The notes under the pieces are model-generated. The model saw only the letters and a program-made list of their open reading frames with translations. It was not told the origin of the DNA and did not search any database. Shown here one piece after another: positions 39,898 to 52,129 of a stretch of 64,000 nt of DNA. Numbering within the stretch: position 1 is the first letter of the stretch; every line of letters begins with the position of its first letter. The stretch comes from Druceiella hillmani (taxonomy: Eukaryota; Arthropoda; Insecta; Lepidoptera; Hepialidae): positions 1,433,501 through 1,497,500 of the forward strand of contig JAYKKI010000062.1 of NCBI GenBank assembly GCA_039881145.1, in the 5' to 3' direction. The position numbers and the translations under genes are program-made.

Positions 39898-40428
39898 AAT
39901 AATATTCATAATTATCACCCACATTATTCAGGGCCCCTCAGAGGAATAACTCGTGAACAGCTCCGAACACATCTTGCTGACCGGGTAAGTACCGTACTCC
40001 AGGCAAGTATTGGGTGTGTCAAAAAGAGTAAATATTGTTTTGCACTTAAAAAAAGAGCATGTTTTACGTTTTACTTCAACGGCAATTAATTAATTTATAG
40101 CAAACGAATAGCGCCTTTCTTTGTCCGACACTTTTTCTCGGACACCGTGTATAAGATGTCCGGGAATAGATGTCTGACAAAAAAAGCGCCATTCGTTGAC
40201 TATAAGGGAATAAATTATCGTTAAAGTGAAACGTAATACACACTCTTTTTATAATTGAGGCCAAAAAATATTACATACAAATCTTTTTAATACAACCAAT
40301 ACTTGCCCGGAGTGCAGTGTTTACCCGCAGTAACAATGTCTTCGCAGTTGCTCGCGAGTTATTCCGCCGAGCGGTATTGAACAATGTGCGTAAAAGTCAT
40401 GTGTATGAAAGAAATAATTATGAATATC
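39898..40428. mobile_element. Fold-back (palindromic) element
   Basis: The left arm (39898-40147) and right arm (about 40152-40428) are imperfect reverse complements centred near 40150. Shared anchors include ggaataactcg, ggcaagtattgg, cgaat.gcgc and ataattatgaatat with their complements. No transposase frame is present, so this is a non-autonomous, MITE-like fold-back or two head-to-head copies of one repeat. The frames read across it are artefacts of the AT run and the palindrome. (AT)n tracts lie on both sides. Confidence 0.8.
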
Positions 40429-40512
40429 GTATTAATTTTTTTAAAAAGAAAAGCCATCTTTTAAATTTAATTTTGACGAAAATCAACTATTCTTGAGTCA
40501 AGGAATAACATT

Positions 40513-40544
40513 TTTCTTTGTCCGACACTTATTCCCAGACACCG

Positions 40545-40547
<3 letters not shown>
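40513..40547. repeat. Extra copy of the fold-back centre motif
   Basis: The sequence tttctttgtccgacactt...cagacaccgtat repeats the centre of the fold-back at 40116-40152 with a few differences. This suggests the motif is an element terminus (TIR-like) placed both at the centre and at the right outer end. Confidence 0.7.

Positions 40548-40550
<3 letters not shown>

Positions 40551-40601
<51 letters not shown>
40551..40601. repeat. (AT)n microsatellite
   Basis: A pure AT run directly follows the right-hand terminus-like motif. Confidence 0.95.
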
Positions 40602-40605
<4 letters not shown>

Positions 40606-41049
40606 CGACGCAAGTGGAAGTTAGAAAAAGCATATGAAAAGAATAGTTGGATTTGGTTAATACCAAAATGTTGTAGCTCATACCCTAATATATTAATAAT
40701 TGGAAATACTAAAGAAACCCGCTTTTCATAAATATTGCACTAAAAGGCAAAAAAATAATTATCGAACCCGTTTCTTCTGTGTACTTTCTAAGTATTTTCT
40801 AAAGAGAGGATATTTATTTTTCATTTAGATCTATTTTGCAAATATTAACACTTAATAAAACAAAAATTTTACAGAATTCGTATTATCCGAGCAACATATT
40901 TGATTAGGCATTTATATACGCATAGGTATTTATATACGTCTTTTTATTCTGTGCCTTTGGGCAACTGAGCTCGCACCCTCTCCTCTCTGCCAATGCATTA
41001 GTATTGCAATGCATCTTTCCGGTAAGTATGAGACAATTCATTTCTTCCA
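40602..41049. other. AT-rich stretch without recognisable features
   Basis: Nothing could be supported apart from a locally GC-richer patch at about 40950-41000. Confidence 0.5.
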
Positions 41050-41315
41050 TCTAACTTCCGGTTCTATTTCATTGAATCAGCCCGATCGTACAATTTTATT
41101 GTGTCGTCATTAGACGTACATACAACTGCCAAATTTAATGATGATACAATAACTAGATGCCTAAAGGCGTTAGGATACGTTGTTCTGTTATCGAGTTCGT
41201 TGTCTAACTTCCGGTTCTTTTTCAATGAATCAGTCGGATAGTACCATTCTATTGCATTGTCATCAGAACTACAAACAAATGCCAAGCTTTATGATGATAC
41301 AACAATTAGGAGTGC
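41050..41315. repeat. Tandem duplication with 153-bp period
   Basis: Copies begin tctaacttccggttct at 41050 and 41203 and continue for about 112 bp each. On the minus strand both stay open and give related peptides (AFVCSSDDNAIEWY and AVVCTSNDDTIKLY). Several differences change amino acids, so coding is uncertain. It is probably a duplicated piece of an old element; the family is not recognised. Confidence 0.8.
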
Positions 41316-41774
41316 ATGAAATTTAGTTTAAATAAAGTTTTAATAAAAATAGTTTAAATAAATTTAGTTATATACATAGTAAGTGACTGGTAGATCTAAT
41401 AAATCGTGTTAAAAACATCGCAACAAAAATATTGCAGTAATTAGAGATTTTTAAAAATGACTCCTTAGTAAGTTAATCGTAAAAAGTATTAATATAAAAG
41501 TACCCTAGTGTTTGCAGAACTTTCCTAGAGAAATATAATATACATACGAGTGAATTAGAGCTTTGTGTCTGTGAAATTTTGAATGTTGTGACTGATACAA
41601 CATAGAACTTGAATAGGGTGAATACTTTTCAGACATTTACCTATTTACTAACTGGAGTTATATAAAAAGATCGAATGGGTTGTATATCATTTGAGATTTT
41701 ATCGCGGATAAGCCCATCTTTGTTACAGTTTATATCTATAAACCTAGATGAAAATCGCTATCTCATCTATATAA

Positions 41775-41778
<4 letters not shown>
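41316..41778. other. AT-rich stretch without recognisable features
   Basis: No structure could be supported. Confidence 0.5.

Positions 41779-41847
<69 letters not shown>
41779..41847. repeat. (AT)n microsatellite
   Basis: An AT run with one ac interruption. Confidence 0.95.
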
Positions 41848-43312
41848 AGGTTTAAAATCATTGCTGTATGTTTCCGTTAAATTTCCTATTTTAACATTAT
41901 TTTTCATAATTTTGACTTGAGTGGTACCAAACTGAAGGTTGGGAGTTATATTTTTGTTTTTATTAACGTTCTAAATTTCAAAACAAAGCAATTGGTCGTG
42001 TGTTCATAATTCTTAAAATATTTTATTACTCACAAACCACAATAGTTTTACTGTAATAACAGTAACCTTCATATCTGTCAATATAGTTAAGTCTCAATAA
42101 TTCGAAACATTATAATTGACGCTTTTCGGATTTCACAATTTTTATTGGTACTGAATATATAGTAAAAAATGGAATTACATAAATAAATTCTAATTAAACA
42201 CAAATGCTGTAGAAATTATTAACAAGTAAACACATATTTATTAAATTAAATAAAGTTTAATTGCACCAATTTATGATCATTATTATATTCCATTAAATAC
42301 ATACTTCCAACAGTCCTGATGCAGACTTCAATCTTTCTATCAAAATCTACCTCTAACGAACATCACAGAAATTATTCGTATTGAACTAGCCTATCTAACG
42401 TGGTATAAAAACTCAACTACATTCTATAAATATTCACTCGAGTGATTACGGAGACTAAAGAGCGATACGCCTTTGAAAAGTCAGTTCTGGCTTATTTCTT
42501 AAATAGTGTCTATAGTTGTTAATAAAAAATTATTATGTCGTAAACGATCGCAGTATCCAATTCATATCATTTTACCGTACCTCTTTTCATCTGTCGTTCC
42601 GTTACACCAAAATATTTCCTAAATAATTTCGGTGGAAACATTTTTGAAATTTTTTTTCAATATACTTAGGTAAAATTGATAAATATTTAACCCGAAATAG
42701 AAAAATGGGATAAACTAATAATAACTGCAGTATTTGTCGCATATGGCCCATGTAGCATAATACGTATTTTCTTTATTCTGTAAATATATAGGCATAAACA
42801 AAATTGATATAAAAAATACTAGAACAAGTTTTCACTACCTATTTAGAATTTGATTAAAATTTGACATTTTTCAAGAAACAACTAAATATTTTAATATAAA
42901 TTTGTTTTCAACTTTTCTATTTATGGTCACGCGCAGTGGTCTCTTTGTTTTTCCCAGTTAATAACAATTTTATATATTGTATACTTAAAAAATTAATTCG
43001 TTGAACTATCGCTTTTGCATAAAACTCTGCCGGTGCGAACTGTATTGAAAACCATTGATGGTATCAAAAGAGACATGGATACGAAATTACAAATTTACAT
43101 GTCAAAATCTGCATCATTGATCGCACGTTGCTGCCGAAAAGTATCTTCTTGTTTGGTTGTATTTGAATATTTTGTTATTTCATGTATGACTATTTTCTAG
43201 TGCATCCTTCCTACGACAATGTCCACATTGCGCTTTTAAAATTGCTAAGTAGTTTCTTTCATAGAAATTATCTAATTATATGGTAGTGAAAAGAACAAAA
43301 CAAGTATATGTG
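41848..43312. other. AT-rich stretch without recognisable features
   Basis: The 61-codon frame at 43015-43200 is slightly GC-richer but has no splice sites or motif that support a gene. Confidence 0.5.
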
Positions 43313-43373
43313 CCTTCCCATAGGAAATTAATAAAATATCATCGAGATATGTTATTAATTTCCTATGGGAAGG
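43313..43373. repeat. Hairpin, 22-bp perfect arms, extended stem, 5-nt loop
   Basis: Arm 43313-43334 (ccttcccataggaaattaat...) is exactly complementary to 43352-43373. After one mismatched pair, five more base pairs form (43336-43340 with 43346-43350), leaving the loop atcga. The total stem of about 28 bp with one mismatch could be a small-RNA precursor or a template-switch palindrome. No expression evidence is available. Confidence 0.95.
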
Positions 43374-43755
43374 AAATAAAAATAAAGTTAAGGTTAAGTA
43401 AATTTCCACGCAAGTGCCGAATGACTAAGTTCTAAACAGTGAACCTTCATTATTTAATTAAAACAAATAATTTAAGTTAGTCTGTCTAAATGTCCAAAAA
43501 GAAAACTTTACTGCGACACAATTATTGACATAGTTATGTAAAAATACTTGTATCGATATTTATATTAAAATGGTCATGCATAACATTTTAAAATTTGTTA
43601 ATTAATTCCTCCACCATGCTTTAAACAAATAGAGAAAAATTTGTTAAATTGCTTGTAACATTGTTCATGAAAACATGCATTATTTTCATAAAAATCTTAT
43701 TAATTACGATATCATATATCTCAATATCATACAAAATACAGGAATTTTAGGAAGG

Positions 43756-43756
<1 letters not shown>
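43374..43756. other. AT-rich stretch without recognisable features
   Basis: No structure could be supported. Confidence 0.5.
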
Positions 43757-43814
<58 letters not shown>

Positions 43815-43829
43815 TATATATATATATAC

Positions 43830-43864
<35 letters not shown>
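43757..43864. repeat. (AT)n microsatellite, about 108 bp
   Basis: An AT run with aat/att and cg interruptions near the middle. Confidence 0.95.
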
Positions 43865-43865
<1 letters not shown>

Positions 43866-45768
43866 GAGCAAGGTTTAAAAATAAATTTCACAACGCAATA
43901 TTGAATAGACGGCAAGATCACCATAGAAACGACAACAATACAAGAATTTTATTGCACGCGCGTTGTATAAATATCCTTATGGCAAATCAGTCAGTAATTT
44001 TTAGAATATCAAGTACCAAGAATAATGAAAATTTACTTTAACATATAGTATTAAGGAGCAATATAACTCATAGCTGCAAAAAAATGCATTCCCGCGAAGC
44101 TTATATATTGACACTTTAAAACGCTTATTTGATTATACAAACTTTTAAATACGTTAATACATTAAACTTTTAAATAGTTTAATGCTGGTGTGGTTAACTT
44201 ATTACAAAGTGTTTTAAAAATATTTAAGAAAAATAGAAATTACTATTCATTAGACAAGCTTCATAGTTAATGTTGTGTATTATTTTGTTTCTACGAGCAT
44301 TATCATCTGATCGTACCTTTTTGAACCGTCAAATAAATAACCATGCGAGTCTCTGAACCTGAATATATTTGGTTTGTATATTTATTATTTTCTAGAGCTA
44401 CAGCCGTTGTTGCGCTACCGTGACATGTACAAAATTTGATAGTTATATCGAAAGAAGTTATAAATATTTCATACATGTTAAATTTCGAGTTTCTAGTCCC
44501 TTTGGTAATTACAATTTCGTTGTCAAATTTATCAGCAACTACCATAAGTAAGAACTTTTTGAAATACATTATAATCTGAAAATCATTTTCCGACATAACA
44601 GAAATAGATATGCTCAACTTTCATCATTTACTGGAGCTTAGTTTTGAGATACCAAAACAGTTGCAAAGCGTTTCGGTTAAAGAACGCGGCGTTCGATAGA
44701 GCGAATATTACCATTCTATTTATTTTACAAAAATGTAGAAAAATAAGAGGCGTAGTGAACAAAAGCCATTCTTTAATATATAGATATAAATATAATTAGA
44801 AAATAATTTTCAACCAGGGTAGATTAATTAACTTAAAACGGATAAAGGATTTACTTTTGTATAATAATAGAAAGCATGAGAAAGTTTTATTAACTTAAAG
44901 AAAAAATATTTGTCAATTTATTTAAATTAATAATGTTATCCAGTTCACTTCATCTGGGGCGTCAGATGGTTGCTTCTCACAGGCATATCAAAGTCTACGT
45001 TTTGCATTGGCATATTGTTGAATTTTATAAACGCCACAACATTTTTGAACATGTTTGTCATACTTATCATATTGTTGCCTAAACAACTTTGTCGTTCTAC
45101 ATATATCGTATTAGTTTAAGTTTTTAATGACTGTTCCCTTAATACTGACATGCAGTTAAAAAGTACTTATTTTATTATTAAAGGTTATTTGGACCTGTTG
45201 AACACATTATTTCTACACATTCATTTTTATGGTTTCCTATCAGTTTCATCCATTGCATGAGGTAACTTTGAAGGTGACACTCAAAAATGTGAAAAAAGTT
45301 AGGATACTGATGTTTGAATTGAAATTTCAATTAAAATAGTTTCTAACTTGGTTTTTAACTTAGATGAAAAAAATTTGGAGATATAGCCAATTATGGGTTC
45401 CTTTATATTTGTTTTTACTTACACTTAGTTAGTTTTTTGACATAAATCTTAAAAAAAATAACTAGGCCATGCGATTTCAAGACAATATTTAGGTAAACAT
45501 TGAATAACTTAAAAAACAAATATGTGTTGATTATCGGTTAAGGTCGCTTATCTATATAAAGTTTGAGCACCGAGTTTCCCTTCAAATTACACCCTCCGAA
45601 GATTTCTTTATGGAAGAATCATGAAATTAATGAAAGATGATAAACACCTTCAATGAACGCAATTCGATAATTCCACAGCAATATTAAGTCTTCATAGCTT
45701 CAAATGGCGTTATATAAATAATCGAAACTCAGAAGAATGACTTAATGTCACCAAAAAGCTTAAACCCT
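43865..45768. other. AT-rich stretch without recognisable features
   Basis: A 104-codon minus-strand frame (44303-44617) has no motif, no compositional signature and no strong splice sites. It is not supported as a gene. Confidence 0.5.
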
Positions 45769-45894
45769 GTGCGAACATGCTATTTAGACATTAGAGATAA
45801 ATGGAAGAATATATTTTAAAAAGACTTATTTAGACAGATTGTCACCCCCCGGTGACAATCTGTCTCAATAAGCATTTTTATAGCATGTTCGCAC
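45769..45894. repeat. Interrupted palindrome with two paired segments
   Basis: The outer arms 45769-45783 and 45880-45894 (gtgcgaacatgctat) pair perfectly. The inner arms 45825-45846 and 45851-45872 pair at 21 of 22 positions around a cccc loop. The left side holds 41 extra bases bounded by a repeat of tatttagaca, against 7 on the right. A 25-mer inside the extra segment (45790-45814) recurs at 47895-47919. Confidence 0.9.
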
Positions 45895-46489
45895 AACTTT
45901 CTCGCTACTAAAAACTCAATTTCGTTAAGTATTTTTTTTGCAAAACAGGAACCTAAATAAATTTTATAAAATACTTAATATACTTATAAAAATTGACTTA
46001 CACAATCAATAATAAAAACGATAAAAAGCGTCAAGGCGAATCGAATATTGTGTGATAGGAGTATTGTTTAACAGAAATAAAAATTTATCATAATTGTATA
46101 TCTTAAGGAGAACAATTTTTTCATGTTGTATTTTCTTATGATAATAAAACATTTAAATTATAAAATTTTGAATGAAAAGTCAATACGGAGAAATACCGTA
46201 ATAAAGACTCTATTTTATATTCAATGTTTTTGGGGGGAGTCCGAAACAAACATTCTTGCTATTTTAATTAACCAACCCTATGCTATTGTATTAATTATTC
46301 GAGTAAAGCATAATAAGCACTGGAATAGGTGGATAAAGAAATGTTCGTTTCATGTATTCAATAAAATGCAACGGTTAAATAATTGTAAAACATTTGAAAT
46401 TAATTAGAAGCTAATTATATGTCAGAGGATTCCAACATATAAATTATATTCGAAATATTCAATATTAGATTTCCTAATATAATTCTCGC
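45895..46489. other. AT-rich stretch without recognisable features
   Basis: The 94-codon frame at 46123-46407 lacks motifs and splice support. Confidence 0.5.
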
Positions 46490-46740
46490 TAAACGTTGTT
46501 ATGCAAAACACATAACCCGCGCGAAGCCTGGACTGCTTATTTGTGCCGCGTACCAATATCTTATACATTCCGTTTCCATATCTTGCGCGATTCATGCATA
46601 CCACAGCCTCCATCGTATGGATCGCTGGTTACGTCATCCACCCATCGTGAATACCAGCGACAGACAGGTGAACGTGTAAAATGCGCACATGTTGCATAGA
46701 GTTACGTTGGTTTATGATTTTGGAGGTAACCATGTTTAAA
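46490..46740. other. Isolated GC-richer island, function unknown
   Basis: About 250 bases are clearly richer in GC and CpG than the surroundings (for example cccgcgcgaagcctgg and atcttgcgcgattcatgc). Both strands are open for about 60 codons here, but neither frame is recognised and no good acceptor/donor pair was found. It could be an exon, a promoter region or a conserved non-coding element. Confidence 0.3.
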
Positions 46741-48688
46741 ATATGTTAGTTGGAGTCCAGTATCAAATTTCTGTAAAAATTGAAGTGGGATATTGTTCAT
46801 ACATGCTTGTTACGCATAATTTAAAATCTATGGCCATAAAAAAGCGTCTTCACCAAATTTATTTACTTAACTAAATCATGGAAGACTCAGTGAATCCTGA
46901 TGATCAATACCGGATTAAGCTAAATTCAATTACGTTAATATCAAAATCTGAATTTCACTAACAACTGTTTAACTAGAATGAAGTTGTCTAATTTTCTGTT
47001 AAACTTCTCTTTCGGCAGTACTTATATAAACAGCAGCCTTCGAAGGCATTTTTCACTCTAAATTTAAAGGACTCGTAATCCATACTAATTTCTTAAACGC
47101 ACGCTATGTATGAAAATTTCACGGATACTGGTCGAGTCTTAAAGCATCTATCCTTTCTTCCATATTTAAACAACTTACTTCAAAGAGAGTTTATTATAAA
47201 GTATACTTTGTTAAACTAAAATATCGTTTCGGCACTAAAAAAATTAATTTCACTTAATTCAACATTTATTCGATTTAGCTCTTTTTACTTTCAGGTAGCT
47301 TTTTTATGGCATGTTGGTTAACGTTTAGGTTATTTTTCTCTAGAGGCTACTTCACGACGATTATATTATTAGTAAGAATATTTTATTACTTGTGATATCC
47401 ATTTGATATCCATTGTGAATATGATTTTCTTGCATTCAATCAATAGTAAAAATAAATGTAGTTACTTTGTAATAAATCCGTAATCTATTTATGTTCCGTA
47501 TTACTAATGAATGATAAATTAACATCAAGTCACGTGCAATATAATGGGTAAAACGAAGATTAAGTTGTAACATCTAGCATCTAAGTTCCATATATTTTTG
47601 AGAATAAAAATGGGAATGCCCATATCACCACGTAAAATAAAATAGTATCGAAAGTACTTTTAATCTCAATTAAACTTGAATGTAGACGAACGCATGGACA
47701 GAGAAATATTCCTAATGAATGTTAGTATATCACAATAGAGTATGAAACAAAGTCTTTCATTCCCGTCGCGTTAGTGCGAGCTAATCTCTGTAAATTAGAA
47801 ATGATTTTATTCTGATTCTTACCTCATTTTGCAAATTAGCCGACCAAAGATAACGAAGAGCACTACACATTACTTAGCATACACTATGTACATAATTAGA
47901 GATAAATGGAAGAATATATGACAAGTTGTTCACCTCATAAAGTTCTACGGAACGTATGTTTATCTATAAAGGTTAACCTACACATTGGAAAAACTGGTCT
48001 CAAAATGAGGCGTCATGAAGATCGTATAGGTGAGATCGTATAAGTTTTTGTCTTTTAATTAAAATAATATAATAATGTAAATAGTTATTCCATATTTATT
48101 TATTAGGAACCATGTGCACGTCAAGATTTGTTGAAAAATAAAAGATTCAAAATGTTAAGCCCAGCGAAGCAGAAGTTTATAATTAAATCTAGTAGTAGGA
48201 ACTGCCCACCTATCCACTATTATATAAATATATATTGATATTTACTTTATACTAGTACATTAAAAAATGAAGGAAAATAAATTAAATTAATTACGCCCGT
48301 ATAATGTACCTCTAGCTGATAGCAAAAAATTATACCAAAATAGAACTTTGAAATGTAAATGAATTACAAAGAAAAATATTCAAGAATTCATACTCATAAT
48401 AATAATATTTATTGTAATGGGTACATTTTGATAACCATTTTCCTATAGTGTAGGACTTGCTGCACTTGAAAAACTATTTAATATTTAAACAGTTAAGTAC
48501 GAATAGAACTCATTCTACGAGGGTAACGTATAAATCTTAGGTAGACCTATGGTTACATAGTACTTCTATTAAACAATAAACATTAAATTTCGCCATATAA
48601 ATGAATTTCCTAGCACGTCTTCTACAGGAATTTTTCACTTTAAATTTATATTTTTTATTATTTCTAAGTTTGATAACACATTAAATCT
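46741..48688. other. AT-rich stretch; holds second copy of a 25-mer
   Basis: The 25-mer at 47895-47919 (attagagataaatggaagaa and five more bases) is identical to 45790-45814. No gene could be supported. Confidence 0.5.
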
Positions 48689-48970
48689 TTGCTTTTAGTG
48701 AAAAAAAATATTAAAAAGATTTCTTTTCCATTTAAAGAGATCTTTTCGGCGATATTGTCACTTGCCTATGTAGAAAAAATATTTAAGACCCGTCGGGAGA
48801 CCACCAGTAATAAACTTTTAAGGAAAAAGACCTGGACGCTCGATCTTAAAAATCATCGTACTCAAAGGGAGCGCTCCAAAATTGAGGAGCACTCCGCCAA
48901 AGTAGCAAATACCCGATATAGATTTTATAAGACATGCGGCCATACTGACGCAAAGTCATCTCCAAACTAG
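48689..48970 (+). other. Unrecognised open frame, possible exon or transposon remnant
   Basis: The frame is 93 codons long with no ATG at its start. Just inside its 5' end is an acceptor-like sequence (tctttgcttttag, ending near 48699). The second half, from about 48790, is GC-richer, charged and basic (RRETTSNKLLRKKTW, QRERSKIEEHSAKVANTRY), and ends HTDAKSSPN plus TAG. A GC-rich patch continues to about 49000. This could be a terminal exon or a fragment of a retrotransposon protein. No domain is recognised. Confidence 0.3.
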
Positions 48971-49599
48971 CGGCCGTATTCCAACACGGTCCCGTCTAAT
49001 TTTTGACGAAAATTAAACTTTGGTAAACAATTTATTACGGTAATACTTGTTAGTTTAAATTTCATTTTAATTGTAATATAAAGAAAATTTCAAACAATGA
49101 AATAAGTTTAATCTAATATATTAAAAGCAAGGCTTCCGATTCGATTTTCATGATTCCATTTCTATATTTTAAATTAATTTAAAAGAGGTTTCTTTTTCTA
49201 GTTAGGATGAAACTCGAATTAAATAAAACTTCTTAGTACGCGTGCATTCAAGCTTTTGACCGTCATTACTGCAGTTAGGTGCGATATTCGATAAATAATC
49301 TATGTACTAGGCAAAAATGTGAGGAGTAAAAGTGAAATTTTAGTCTTAAGATAGGCTTCTAATAATTACATTTACTCGTCATAATTGTATGAAATATGTA
49401 ATATAATATATAGTATATAACTCAACTGGTACTTAACTAATCTTAACAAAATTTGAGAAAAATATATACGTACTTTATTAACGATTAATTTATTAATGAT
49501 AATTTAATTTTCCACCAAAAAAATGTTATTTGCAGAAAATTTAATCGTTTACTAGAGCAAAATCCAAGAAGAATTTATTTTCTTGATAAATACTCGCTG
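48971..49599. other. AT-rich stretch without recognisable features
   Basis: No structure could be supported. Confidence 0.5.
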
Positions 49600-49725
49600 T
49601 CATATTCATTTTTAGGATTCTGTATCCGAAGGGTAAGAATGCAACACTTTTGTCGTGGCAACGTCGTCTGTCCATTGTACATAAATCCGTCTGTCCGTCG
49701 GTCAGAGGTTTTTAATTTCTAAATG
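49600..49725. mobile_element. Dispersed insect repeat relic, short
   Basis: The order ggattctgtatccgaagggt, gcaacacttttgtc, cgtcgtctgtcc, ccgtctgtccgtcggtcaga resembles a common repeat that reads ggttccgtacccaaagggta...ctgtccgtccgtctgtc. The match is from memory and is diverged. Orientation is taken as plus. Confidence 0.4.
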
Positions 49726-52129
49726 AAATGAAAAAAAAACTTGAAATCCACCCGTACGTCCTTGACCCAAAACTATAAATAGTGTTGAAAATATCTTAAC
49801 ATTATTATTTCGAGCCCCATCATAAATTGGGAGAGGGAGGCTGAATACTTTTCCTTTATATGCATATGACAAAGATCTTCAAAAAGCGCGTTGTGGTTAG
49901 AGTAGAAACCTATTTAATATTTTTTTCGTTGATAACAACGGTTTGGTAGATCATAAAAATAATATATTTAGACTCATTTTGTTACCAGATCTGTCTAATA
50001 AGTCTATATTTAACTAACTGTCATTCAACTATAATATTTTTAATATCCTGTATTTAAACCGCAAATAATAATGAGTCAGTTACTTAAATTTGTAGCCTTC
50101 AGCCTTATGTCCCTTAATTCTGCGCAGATAACGATGTAAAATCATAATATTGAAAGCTACTTGTCTACGATTAGAAGTACTTTTGCATCAAGTTCAATCA
50201 AAGAAATACGTTTGTAGTAAAAGAAAATTAAGGATGTTCACTACCAATTAATATTCGGGAAAGAAAATCTCGTTTTAATTAAATTTTTGTCTGATGAAGT
50301 TAAAAGTGCTTTTAAGTGACCCCGACTAAATACGGTGCTTAACAAAATATCATAAATGATTAAAAATTTGTTTGAAATTTTCGTGAAGTGTTAGATCTAA
50401 CGAACTTCATAAATTCTATTTACCCCTAGTCATCAAAACTTTAGCGTTTTGATGATTCAGCGAAGTCTTTATTTTTTTTAAGTACGCGATTTAATTCTTG
50501 GTCCAATTCTTGCCGCAAAGTAGTGCACAATTAATCATCAAAAATATGATAGGTTTAAAATATTATTTGCCAAATATACTTTAGGCAATATATTGATATT
50601 ATTCGAAAAAGATGATTTTATAACATGACGAGTTCTATTGTCAGATATTTATTCCAACGAACTATTTTGACAATATATACAAATCAATATTAAATTAATA
50701 TTTAAATAAAAAATAAACCAATCCAAAATACTTAAAAGGAAGCCCAGAAATGAAACCGATGCTTTTTGATCGGTTGTTTGTTATTTTATTGAGATCGCAC
50801 TTGTTGCCGTATCTTTTGAATTATAAATTAAGAATTTTTCGAAAACCACTTTTTATTAAAATTAACTCAAATTAAGTAAAACAATATCAGAGTTACCTGG
50901 GATAGTCAGTATTGCTTGCGGGCCAACAATGAATGGGAACATATTTACAAAAGTTAGGTCAAAATTATAACTGCAAACATATCATATTATTTTACCGATG
51001 TTGATTACTAGAATTAATTTGCGAAAGGTATTGGCCTGAATAGGCTGTTACACGATCGATAGTGTTACCTTGATCTTGTGCACATGTCAAACCAAGCATA
51101 ACCCAATAGGCAATATTCTGTGCTTGGTTATGCTATAGGTAGATTTATCCTCAAACTTCACATATTTAAGTTGAGGAATGAATTCCGTCGTTACCAAAGT
51201 CTGTCTGACATGACAACAGGTTAATGTTGTGTACTTATTTATGTTCATCAAAAATAAGGCCATATGATTAATATTACAAATGATCGTTCACCAAACCTTC
51301 CGCCACATAAACATATTGGGCTTTAGCATGATTTTTGACACAAACGAGCATATTTGTTCATTGGGTAATCCTTTTCTTTTATTGGTGTTCAACGGTATAA
51401 AATTATTCATATGTGAGCGCATCTATCAAGTTACTATGTGCCCTTGAACGGTCGTGTACAGGATTTCATAGAGAAACCATTAAAATCTCATTAAGAAACA
51501 AAAATCCTGTCTCTCGTCCCGTTGCCATATAAACCGCAAAATACTCCCAGTAAGAAATTGGCATCTGCATTATTCTTTTATTATTCAGTCTGACAATTTA
51601 TGGAAAAATACGTCGTTCTACTCAACATTATTTATCCTTTAGGCAATATAAACTGGCAGATTTTATCTAAGTTTTTGTTTTAGAATTGTCTTTCTCAGAG
51701 AATGGTCACATACTAATATTAATTACGCCATTCTTGCTAAACCAAACGGTCAATTTGTTAATGCTAACGTACTGATGTATTGATTATTTTCTGCATAAAC
51801 ACATTACATCTACCATTAGCCATTCAGAAGATGCATAATACGTCAACTGTCCTGATTGGTTATAATTTATTTACGAATAAGGTACTCATTGGGACGTTTC
51901 AAATGAACTCAAACGTGCATACTTTTTGTCTTTCCAACTCGGGACCCATCGTCAGACCAACTCGTTGGTTACATAAAATTCAATGGCGGCTCGTTGAGTT
52001 TTGAATTTGTTGGGAATGAACCGCTTTTACATAAAAAGTGACTTATTTTGTGGATTATTGCCTACGGGGAGCTCAAGAGGAACACGGGAGAAATTGAATT
52101 GATTTAATAGTGAATATTACACTTTACAT
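49726..52129. other. AT-rich stretch without recognisable features
   Basis: A 10-bp hairpin (tcatcaaaac, 50430-50455) is too short to interpret. The 74-codon frame at 51780-52004 has no motif. Confidence 0.5.

Noticed and set aside
44303..44617. 104-codon minus-strand open frame
   Set aside because: No motif, no splice support and host-background composition. Expected by chance over this length of sequence.
50430..50455. 10-bp hairpin resembling a terminator
   Set aside because: Rho-independent terminators are not expected in a eukaryotic nuclear context, and the stem is short.
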